Shown one piece after another: positions 8,826 to 15,853 of a stretch of 64,000 nucleotides of DNA. Source of the DNA: Saprospirales bacterium (GTDB lineage Bacteria; Bacteroidota; Bacteroidia; Chitinophagales; Saprospiraceae); the NCBI GenBank assembly GCA_002698985.1, contig PAAY01000061.1, positions 1 through 64,000 on the forward strand, in the 5' to 3' direction. The number at the start of each line of letters is the position of its first letter. The first letter of the stretch is position 1. A program made the translations under genes and the position numbers. Under the pieces are notes generated by a model. That model was not told the DNA's origin and searched no databases. It saw only the letters and a list, made by a program, of their open reading frames with translations.

Positions 8826-8885
8826 AGCGAATGAATTTTGCTCAAATGTAGTGCAGGCAAATCAATTCTCCCAATGGCTGAAGAC

Positions 8886-9743
8886 TCAATGCGGGAAGAT
8901 CTCCTGTGCCATTTCGATTGCCGTCAGGAATTCGTCCATGTCGAGGCCGGTTTCGATGCCTTTTTCACGGAAGTACCAGGCCATCAGCTCGGTGGGCATG
9001 TTGCCGGTGAGCTCGTCTTTGGCCATAGGGCAGCCACCGTAGCCTTTGATGGCCCCGTCAAAGCGGCGGCATCCACTTTCATAGGCAGCGGCCACTTTTT
9101 CTTTCCAGTTGTGCGGTGCGGTGTGCAGGTGCGCCCCGATTTCCATGTCCGTGCCTTCGTAATGTGGCAGTATGGCTGAAAAGAGGTATTGGATGCTGGC
9201 CGGTTTCGAAACGCCGATGGTATCGGAAAGCTGGATGATGCGGATGCCCAGCGCTGCCAGCTTGTCCACCCACTTTATTACCTCTTCGGCGTTCCAGGGG
9301 TCGCCGTAGGGGTTGCCAAAGGCCATGCTGATGTAGATGACCAGTTTTTTTCCCTTCGCTTCGCAAATGGCCTGAATTTCCTTCACCCGCTCCAGCGATT
9401 CATCGATGGTGGCGTTGGTGTTTCTGATCTGAAAGGTTTCGGAAATGGAAAAGGGATAGCCGAGGTAGGTGATTTCATCGAACTGAATGGCGTCGTTGGC
9501 ACCCCTGACGTTGGCCACGATGGCCAGCAGCTTTGAGCGGGTCTGGCTCAGGTCCAGCTTTTTCAGCACCTCGGCGGTGTCTCTCATCTGAGGGATGGCC
9601 TTCGGAGAAACGAAGCTCCCAAAATCAATGGTGTCGAAGCCAACCTTCAGCAACTGGTTGATGTAGGCAGCCTTTTTCTCCGTCTCGATGAAGGGCTTCA
9701 GCCCCTGCATGGCATCCCGCGGACACTCGATCAGTTTTATCAT
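8886..9743 (-). CDS. Hydroxymethylglutaryl-CoA lyase-like enzyme
   Basis: A 285-residue TIM-barrel protein of the HMGL/DRE-TIM family. It shows the early ECPRDAMQG (divalent metal and substrate loop), the metal-binding GAHLHTAP and the GYGGCPMAKDELTGN stretch that holds the catalytic Cys of HMG-CoA lyases. HMG-CoA lyase splits HMG-CoA into acetyl-CoA and acetoacetate, the last step of leucine breakdown. The fused 2-oxoacid dehydrogenase E1 at 21772 would act earlier in that pathway. Related aldolases of the same fold cannot be excluded, so no gene symbol is given. Confidence 0.85.
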   Translation of the reverse strand: MIKLIECPRDAMQGLKPFIETEKKAAYINQLLKVGFDTIDFGSFVSPKAIPQMRDTAEVLKKLDLSQTRSKLLAIVANVRGANDAIQFDEITYLGYPFSISETFQIRNTNATIDESLERVKEIQAICEAKGKKLVIYISMAFGNPYGDPWNAEEVIKWVDKLAALGIRIIQLSDTIGVSKPASIQYLFSAILPHYEGTDMEIGAHLHTAPHNWKEKVAAAYESGCRRFDGAIKGYGGCPMAKDELTGNMPTELMAWYFREKGIETGLDMDEFLTAIEMAQEIFPH

Positions 9744-10030
9744 TTCTGGTCTGATTTGTTAGGGTGCGTAAAGGTACTGAAAGCAAAGGCTGTTTTTAAT
9801 GACATTTGGGGGGATTTATGTTCCCTTCAAAATGCTCCCCCATCTTAGCCGTCAATGAGCCACAGTGTCAAGCGCTGGCTGAAAGGAGAGGTTGAGAGGG
9901 GTTTAGAGAGCTATTGATTACCCACAAATCCGTCTTCCACCTTTGAGGGTATTGCATGAGCAATTTGATCCTGAAGTTGCAGGTTAAATTCCTGTAGGCT
10001 AATAACCTCTCACTCCATCAAACATATTGA

Positions 10031-10075
10031 AACCCCTTGCTTCCTGTCTGCCGACTAGGCAGGTAGCGAGGGGTT
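10031..10075. repeat. Imperfect hairpin with CTGCC-GACTA-GGCAG tip
   Basis: Left arm 10031-10052 and right arm 10058-10075 pair through AACCCCT, GCT and CCTG blocks with a tip CTGCC-GACTA-GGCAG. It lies between two 19-nt direct repeats. The tip resembles hairpin units in the array at 54046-54174. Confidence 0.65.
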
Positions 10076-10152
10076 GCTGGACAAGCCCCTCACTGCATCA
10101 AACATCTTTGCAAAACATCAGCATCAACATTTCCAGCAACAATGGTGATTGA

Positions 10153-10332
10153 TCATTCCTGATGTGATGTTTTGAATAGAAGTTTGATGTGGGTAGGGGG
10201 ATTGGGATTATTCCCGCCGTTGAAACAGCGGGTTACAAGATGGCTGATGTAATCGGGGCCTTCTTTCTCAGCCAGGTACCGCGATTGAAAAATGATTTTT
10301 TCACATTCAATGAAGCCGTGTTGCAGAGACAC
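10153..10332 (-). pseudogene. Possible small gene or gene remnant (59 codons)
   Basis: A GTG-initiated frame of 59 codons reads as plausible protein (HGFIECEKIIFQSRYLAEK, later THIKLLFKTSHQE) with mixed hydrophobic and charged residues and no low complexity. An in-frame stop lies two codons before the GTG. It could be a short real gene or the tail of a decayed one; the rest of the gap shows no continuation that I can follow. Confidence 0.25.
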
Positions 10333-10464
10333 TCTTCAATGAGATTGGATTTGTGAGTTATCGATAGGGTTTAGAGAGGTTGAGAGAATTTAGCAGTGTG
10401 TGGTTTTTTTTTAACAAGGTAAATTGACTTCTCGTAAGAAAGTCGTGAAATGGAGCTTGCGGTT

Positions 10465-10494
10465 TTTGGGGAATTGATGCAATGTGTAAATTTG
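10465..10494 (+). promoter_or_regulatory. Bacteroidota-type promoter for the gene at 10547
   Basis: TTTG at 10465-10468, an 18-nt spacer and TAAATTTG at 10487-10494 match the TTTG/TAnnTTTG promoter of this phylum. The start codon is about 53 nt downstream. Confidence 0.5.
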
Positions 10495-10546
10495 GGTGAT
10501 TGTTTTTTTGGGAAAGAAAAATAAATTACCAAAAACGATGTGAATC

Positions 10547-11215
10547 ATGAGTAAAAAAGTGGCCATTGTGCTTTTTTTCCTTTTAGTGGTTTTCGGGATG
10601 GTTTATTATTTTGCCTACTGTTTCGACCCTTTTGCATTAGATGAAGATAGGATTCTCACAGAAACACGAAAAGCATATCAAGAGGCTAAGTTTAAAAATG
10701 AAGCATTCTTAAAAGGTAAGGAAATTCAAGATTTTGTAGAATTTCTGTTGAGGCATAGAAATGAAATAATGAATTACAACAGACACGATGAACCGAGAGA
10801 AATTCAATTGGCGGAAAATTTGTGGACTGGGTATGAAAACAAAGGTAATTGCTTTACGATGCCGACCTTTTACAGAAGTTTTATAAATGACTACATCCCG
10901 CCGGAATTAATTGATAGCTTGTATCAGTATTCTGATGGATTAAGGAATGACCTGGTAACAGGGTTTACTGTTTGTAATAATGGTGATATAAATAGTGTTG
11001 ATCCGGATGAGGGGAGTGTCTTAATCAAGTTGAGACATGAAAGAAAAAAAGAATCATTTGGAAACTATAATGTTCAACACAACATAATCAAAAACAGAAA
11101 ATTTGATCTAATTGATAATATAAATTCGATTTTCGAATATGGGCTAACTAAAGATACTGTGTTAGTGGGTGATCTGAGATATGCAATTATGATCTATCCT
11201 TACAGAGGGTTGTGA
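10547..11215 (+). CDS. Membrane-anchored hypothetical protein, AT-rich
   Basis: A 222-residue protein with one N-terminal hydrophobic segment (residues 5-26, KVAIVLFFLLVVFGMVYYFA) and a mostly polar remainder rich in Asn, Asp, Lys and Tyr, so it is probably anchored with the bulk outside the cytoplasm. I do not recognise the family. The base composition is clearly more AT-rich than the neighbouring housekeeping genes and it sits alone between long gaps, which suggests recent acquisition. A good promoter precedes it; no terminator hairpin is visible after it. Confidence 0.7.
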   Translation: MSKKVAIVLFFLLVVFGMVYYFAYCFDPFALDEDRILTETRKAYQEAKFKNEAFLKGKEIQDFVEFLLRHRNEIMNYNRHDEPREIQLAENLWTGYENKGNCFTMPTFYRSFINDYIPPELIDSLYQYSDGLRNDLVTGFTVCNNGDINSVDPDEGSVLIKLRHERKKESFGNYNVQHNIIKNRKFDLIDNINSIFEYGLTKDTVLVGDLRYAIMIYPYRGL

Positions 11216-11487
11216 AATGTAGATAAGAAAGAAATAGAAAGCGAAAAAAATAACGAGGTGCCATCGTTCAATAGGTATTCAAAGCTGCCTAGGTCAGAAT
11301 TTTGGCCGGTTTTACCGAAGCTTTACACCCTCAGAGTTTGTACGTTTAGATAGAAAGACTTCTATGCAAGAAGAACCGCCTCAAGTCCATCTTCGCACCC
11401 TTTCGAATCAACCGTAAGTCATAGCTCTGTAGGGTGTCGTATCTTAGCGGGCAAATTTTCGAATTCCTCTTCCACAAATCAAACAAA

Positions 11488-11709
11488 ATGAAAAAAGCAG
11501 CCTGGCTGACCGTTGGCTTTTTGTTGTTCTTCATTGGCTTTCTTTCCATCATCCTCAACATGGTTGGGGTGGAGTTTTCCTTTCTCACCTGGCTGGACCG
11601 TATCAGCGGTCTGGTGGCCTTCATCGTCAAAATCCTGATGATCATTGGCGGCATTGTCATCCTGTACCTTAACTCCACCAATTGGCGGGAAGAAGAAGCG
11701 GAGCTGTAA
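11488..11709 (+). CDS. Small two-helix membrane protein, 73 aa
   Basis: A 73-residue protein with two hydrophobic helices (about residues 4-24 and 35-58) and a charged C-terminus (NWREEEAEL). It begins MKKAAWLTVGFLLFFIGF. The ATG at 11488 is preferred over an upstream in-frame start that would add a polar stretch. Family not recognised. The downstream glycoside hydrolase starts 92 bp later and may be cotranscribed. Confidence 0.72.
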   Translation: MKKAAWLTVGFLLFFIGFLSIILNMVGVEFSFLTWLDRISGLVAFIVKILMIIGGIVILYLNSTNWREEEAEL

Positions 11710-11800
11710 TCCACTGCGTTTTTTCCCGTCAGAAAGCTACCTTTATCCCGGCTTCCGAGCATCAGCCGGAAGCGTAGAAATTGACCAAACCGAGTTCAAT

Positions 11801-13366
11801 ATGCTGTTTCAATCCCTCCGGGCTATCCTCCTTTTCAGCTTTTCCCTTTCCCTTATTTCTGTCACCACAGCGCAGGACATTCCTCCTAAACGGGAGTTGC
11901 GGGGCGTTTGGGTGGCCACGGTTTCCAACATCGACTTTCCGGCCAATCCCGTCCGCTCTGCCGAGGTTTTGCGAAGCGAATGGGCAGAAAAACTGGACCA
12001 ACTGGCCGGTGCCGGATTCAATGCCGTATTTGTGCAGGTGCGGCCGGCTGCCGATGCCTTTTACCCTTCCGGGCTGGCCCCCTGGAGCCAGTACCTCACC
12101 GGAAAGCAGGGCCGTGAAATCGAAGAGGATTTCGACCCCATGAAGATGATGATTGACGAGGCCAGGCAAAGGGGCCTGGCTTTTCATGCCTGGCTCAACC
12201 CTTACCGGGCTTCCATGGACACCCTGCTCGACCTGCTCTCGGAACAGCATCCCCTTAAACAGCATCCTGAATGGATGGTGAAATACGGCGGCCGCCTGTA
12301 CCTGAATCCCGCATTGCCGGAGGTGAGGAACTATGTGACTGAGGTGGTGCTGGAGCTGCTCATGAAGTACCAGTTGGACGGCATCCATTTCGACGATTAT
12401 TTCTATCCATATCCGGCCGGCGAGCCTTTTCCGGATGCCGCTGATTTCATCAAATACGGCTACGGTTATCCCACCATCGATGCCTGGCGGCGCAGCAATG
12501 TGGACAAGCTGATTTCCCAGGTTTCGGGCATGATCAGGGCCATTTCTCCGGAGGTGCAGTTTGGGGTTTCGCCTTTCGGGGTTTATCGCAACAAAGCGGT
12601 GGACCCGCTGCTCGGTTCTGACACCCGGGCAGCCGTTACCACCTACGACGACCTCCATGCAGATGTGCTCCACTGGCTGCAAATGGGCTGGGTGGATTAC
12701 ATCGCTCCGCAATTGTACTGGAACATCGGCTACGAACCTGCCGATTACAAAGTGTTGGTGGAGTGGTGGCAGTCGCACCGCCGGGGGCGCCCCGTGTTTG
12801 CCGGCATGGCCGCCTACAAGGTGGGCAACAATCCCGAACCAGCCTGGCGTTCTCCGAAGGAAATACCCAGCCAGATCCGCCTGAACCGATCACTGCCTGG
12901 TGTGGAAGGCTGCATTTTTTACAATGCCAAATCGGTGCTGAGCAACCCGCTGGGCATGCTCGACTCGCTGCGCAACAATTATTTCCGCACCCGGGCTCTG
13001 CCACCTGAAATGCCCTGGATGGGCCTGGCTGAGCCCCCCATTCCGAAGCTGGAAAAACCGAAGTGGAAAAAGGATACGCTTCATTTCAAAGTGAAAATTG
13101 CCGATCCGGAAAACGCTTCTCAACTGGTGGTGTATCGCTTTGAAGACCGGCTGCCGGGCGACTACAACAACCCGGAAAACATCCACATGGTGATGTCCAT
13201 TCCTGCCGACGGCATTTGCGACATCAAAGACACGGGGATCGAGGCGGGCAAGTATTACACCTATTCCGTATCTACCCTGAACCGGGAAAACAGGGAGAGC
13301 ATACTCAGCAATGCACAAACGGTTATGCTGAAGGGCAAAAGGCTGAAAGTGATCAAACAGCCCTGA
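11801..13366 (+). CDS. Secreted GHL10/DUF187-type glycoside hydrolase
   Basis: A 521-residue secreted protein. Signal peptide residues 1-25 (LFSFSLSLISVTTAQ) are followed by the GHL10 (DUF187) TIM barrel opening with RELRGVWVATVSNIDFP. It continues with AFHAWLNPYRA, the acidic LDGIHFDDYFYP and a WVDYIAPQLYW strand. C-terminal to the barrel is a fibronectin III-like domain (about residues 430-515). Family members act on bacterial cell-wall or related glycans, but the substrate here is unknown. The start at 11801 is set by the signal peptide. The stop abuts the stop of the convergent SDR gene with no gap. Confidence 0.87.
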   Translation: MLFQSLRAILLFSFSLSLISVTTAQDIPPKRELRGVWVATVSNIDFPANPVRSAEVLRSEWAEKLDQLAGAGFNAVFVQVRPAADAFYPSGLAPWSQYLTGKQGREIEEDFDPMKMMIDEARQRGLAFHAWLNPYRASMDTLLDLLSEQHPLKQHPEWMVKYGGRLYLNPALPEVRNYVTEVVLELLMKYQLDGIHFDDYFYPYPAGEPFPDAADFIKYGYGYPTIDAWRRSNVDKLISQVSGMIRAISPEVQFGVSPFGVYRNKAVDPLLGSDTRAAVTTYDDLHADVLHWLQMGWVDYIAPQLYWNIGYEPADYKVLVEWWQSHRRGRPVFAGMAAYKVGNNPEPAWRSPKEIPSQIRLNRSLPGVEGCIFYNAKSVLSNPLGMLDSLRNNYFRTRALPPEMPWMGLAEPPIPKLEKPKWKKDTLHFKVKIADPENASQLVVYRFEDRLPGDYNNPENIHMVMSIPADGICDIKDTGIEAGKYYTYSVSTLNRENRESILSNAQTVMLKGKRLKVIKQP

Positions 13367-14128
13367 TCAGCGCAGGTAGCTGGCGCCGTTCACATCCACG
13401 ATGCTGCCGGTGATGTAGGGGCTGGCATCAGAAGCCAGAAATGCTATTACTTCCGCAATTTCATGGGGCGAAGCCGCCCTGTTCAGCGGGCTTTGGCTTT
13501 TGATGGCCTCGCCCAGGGGCCCGTCCAGCAGGTCCTTCGTCATGTCCGTTTCCACAAAGCCCGGGGCCACGCCGGTTACGATGATGTTGTAAGGGGCCAG
13601 CTCTTTGGCCAGCGATTGCGTCAGCGAGTTGAGGCCGGCTTTGCTGGCGCCATAGGCGGTGTGTTCCGGCTCGCCCCGGTAAGCTCCCCGGGAGGAGACG
13701 TTGACAATTCTACCTCCACCATTGTTCATCATGTGTTTGGCCGCCAGGAAACAGACATTGGCAGCGCCGAAGAGGTTCAGTCCGATGGTGGCTTCCCAGG
13801 CTTGCAGCCAGTCGGGATATTCGATTTCCGCAATGGCATGCCTGAAAAAGATACCGGCGTTGTTGATCACCACGTTCAGCTCACCAAATTCCGACAGCAC
13901 CACATCCATCATTTGTTTCACGGCCTCGGGGTTGGACAGGTCCACCCGCACCGCCATGTGGCCTTCACCGTTGAGCTCTGCCACCACCTTTTTGCCGGCC
14001 TCGGTGTCCTGGTTGAAGGTGATGCAGACCCGTGCTCCCCGCCGGGCCAGTTCACGGGCTGTGGCAGCGCCAATGCCCCTGCTGCCACCGGTGATGAGTA
14101 CTTTTTTCCCTTCGAAATCTCGTAGCAT
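13367..14128 (-). CDS. SDR family oxidoreductase (FabG-like)
   Basis: A classical short-chain dehydrogenase of 253 residues. The NAD(P)-binding TGGSRGIG is at residues 13-20, NNAG at 89-92, the catalytic Ser at about 145-146 and the YxxxK pair at Tyr159/Lys163. Closest in style to 3-oxoacyl-ACP reductases, but many sugar or alcohol dehydrogenases look the same, and no fatty-acid genes are nearby. It is followed upstream on the same strand, across a repeat-filled spacer, by a GH109-like oxidoreductase, so a sugar role is possible. Confidence 0.88.
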   Translation of the reverse strand: MLRDFEGKKVLITGGSRGIGAATARELARRGARVCITFNQDTEAGKKVVAELNGEGHMAVRVDLSNPEAVKQMMDVVLSEFGELNVVINNAGIFFRHAIAEIEYPDWLQAWEATIGLNLFGAANVCFLAAKHMMNNGGGRIVNVSSRGAYRGEPEHTAYGASKAGLNSLTQSLAKELAPYNIIVTGVAPGFVETDMTKDLLDGPLGEAIKSQSPLNRAASPHEIAEVIAFLASDASPYITGSIVDVNGASYLR

Positions 14129-14176
14129 GGTTTCAGGTTTTGGTATTTGTGAAAATCGTAAACCTTTCGGAACCCC

Positions 14177-14325
14177 TCAACAATTCAACAATTCAACAAA
14201 TCAACAAATCAACAATCAGAAGGCTTCACCCCCCCTGTCCCCCCTCGAGGGGGGATTCCGCCAGTCGGCTCATCAGGAACCCTCTCAACAATTCAACAAA
14301 TCAACAATTCAACAATCTCAACAAT
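14177..14325. repeat. CAACAATT 8-mer arrays around a reversed G-rich element
   Basis: Five TCAACAAT-type units (14177-14216), then a C-rich element (14226-14263, reverse of 137-175 and 253-289), then five more 8-nt units (14285-14325) fill the spacer between two same-strand genes. The second array ends five bases before the stop codon of the upstream gene. Confidence 0.8.
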
Positions 14326-14329
14326 CATT

Positions 14330-15721
14330 TCACGGATTCGCCATCACTCCCAGCTTGCGTTCCTTCTCCCACTGTCCCCGGGTGAAATCCGGGAAGCGAA
14401 TGGGTACACTGCCCAGCTGGATGCTCAGTTCCGAAAGCGGCGTCACCACCGACCAGGAGGCGGCATCGTAAACGTCCATGTCGAGGGGAATGCCTTTGTT
14501 GAAACAGTCCATCATGCGCCACAGCATGACGAAGTCCATGCCGCCGTGGCCGCCTTGTTTTTGGGCTTCCTGTTGCAGCCTCGCCCAAAGTGGGTGTGCG
14601 TAGCGCTCTCGGTATTCTTTGTAGTCATCCTCTTTCAGGTAACCGTGCCCTTTGCCTTTTACTGACATGCGGCTGGGATAGCCGACGTGGAAGGCTTTGG
14701 TGCCGGCCAGCATGTTGATGCGGTTGTAGGGCCGTGCCGTCACCACATCGTGCTGAACCAGGATGCTCCTGCCTTTGGCGGTTTTGATGAGGGTGTTGAC
14801 CATATCGCCGTGGGCAAAACCCGTTTTTCCATAAAATTCATTGTCGGGTTCCACGGTGGCAGCGTGTTCATCCAGGCCTGCCTGCAGGCTGCTCATGGAC
14901 ACCATGTGGTTGAAGCGGTCGCCACGGTCAATCCCCATGTATTGGGCCACCGGCCCGAGGCCGTGGGTGGGGTAGAGGTTGCCATCTGTGACCAGGTGGT
15001 GGCGGAGGCGCCACTGGTTGTAATAATAGGTTTTGCTGAACATCAGCTCCCGCAAATCGTGGATGTAGGCGCATTCGGCATAGGTGAGGGTGCCAAAGAC
15101 GCCGCTCTCGGCCATGTTGAGCAGCCAGAGCTCTTCCTCTCCGTAACACACATTTTCCAGCATCATGCAGTTGCGCTGGGTTTCTTCTGCTGTGTTGACC
15201 AGCTTCCAGCAATCTTCCACCGTGAGGGCTGCGGGCACTTCCACGCCCACATGCTTGCCGTGCTGCATGGCGTACAGGGCCATGGGGACGTGGTCTTCCC
15301 AGGGCGTGGCTATCAGTACCAGGTCAATGTCATCCCTTTTGCAGACTTCTTTCCAGCCATCTTCTTTGCCGGCGTAAATGGATACATTCTTGGCGCCTTT
15401 TGATACGAGGTAATCGGCGCATTCTTTCACCTTTTGCTCCCTGATGTCGCAAATGGCCACCAATTCGGCCTTGTCAGGAGAAAGCGCATGAACCAGCCGG
15501 GCGTGCTCGAAGCCCCGGTTACCCACCCCGATTACAGCGGTTCTGACTTTCTCGATGGGGTCCACCCGAAGGCCGATTACCGGCTTTCCGGTCATGGGTT
15601 TTTCTTCTGAAATACGTTGGAGCAGTTCTTCCGTATTCCAATTGGCGATGGTACTGGCTGGCAGGCCCAGCAGGGCTGCAAAGGCCCCGGCATTGCGAAG
15701 AAAATGGCGTCGTGAATTCAT
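14330..15721 (-). CDS. Tat-exported Gfo/Idh/MocA oxidoreductase, GH109-like
   Basis: A 463-residue protein with a twin-arginine signal (SRRHFLRNAGAFAALLG) and an N-terminal Rossmann domain (VIGVGNRGFEHA, about residues 63-74). The GNLYPTHGLGPVAQYMGI stretch is characteristic of glycoside hydrolase family 109, which cleaves alpha-GalNAc through an NAD-dependent oxidation/elimination mechanism. Tat export is expected because the bound cofactor is loaded in the cytoplasm. The GH109 assignment is by motif recognition; substrate specificity is not shown. The start ATG is directly preceded by a GGATTAT array. Confidence 0.87.
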   Translation of the reverse strand: MNSRRHFLRNAGAFAALLGLPASTIANWNTEELLQRISEEKPMTGKPVIGLRVDPIEKVRTAVIGVGNRGFEHARLVHALSPDKAELVAICDIREQKVKECADYLVSKGAKNVSIYAGKEDGWKEVCKRDDIDLVLIATPWEDHVPMALYAMQHGKHVGVEVPAALTVEDCWKLVNTAEETQRNCMMLENVCYGEEELWLLNMAESGVFGTLTYAECAYIHDLRELMFSKTYYYNQWRLRHHLVTDGNLYPTHGLGPVAQYMGIDRGDRFNHMVSMSSLQAGLDEHAATVEPDNEFYGKTGFAHGDMVNTLIKTAKGRSILVQHDVVTARPYNRINMLAGTKAFHVGYPSRMSVKGKGHGYLKEDDYKEYRERYAHPLWARLQQEAQKQGGHGGMDFVMLWRMMDCFNKGIPLDMDVYDAASWSVVTPLSELSIQLGSVPIRFPDFTRGQWEKERKLGVMANP

Positions 15722-15730
15722 GATTGTTGA

Positions 15731-15845
15731 GGATTATGGAGGATTATAGAAGATTATGAAGGATTATAGAGATTATGAAGGTGTTGTCGGTTGCCAACTG
15801 CCAACTGCCAACTGACCCCGATTCCGAAAGCTTTCGGAATCGGGG
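15731..15845. repeat. 10-nt array, heptamers and a 30-bp palindrome
   Basis: Five GGATTATGGA/GGATTATAGA-type units (15731-15779), three GCCAACT heptamers (15793-15813) and a perfect 30-bp palindrome (15816-15845, centre CCGAAAGCTTTCGG) fill the gap between two same-strand genes. Confidence 0.85.
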
Positions 15846-15853
15846 ACAACTGT

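Larger units (their letters stand above)
9744..10546. other. 803-bp gap with hairpin, repeats and a small open frame
   Basis: No certain gene. It contains two 19-nt direct repeats, CTCTCACTCCATCAAACAT at 10007-10025 and CCCTCACTGCATCAAACAT at 10087-10105. It also holds a long imperfect hairpin (10031-10075) between them and two copies of a GGGGTTTAGAG/GGTTTAGAGAGGTTGAG word (about 9893-9913 and 10365-10384). A minus-strand open frame of 59 codons (10153-10332) has protein-like composition. The right end holds the promoter of the gene at 10547. Confidence 0.6.
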
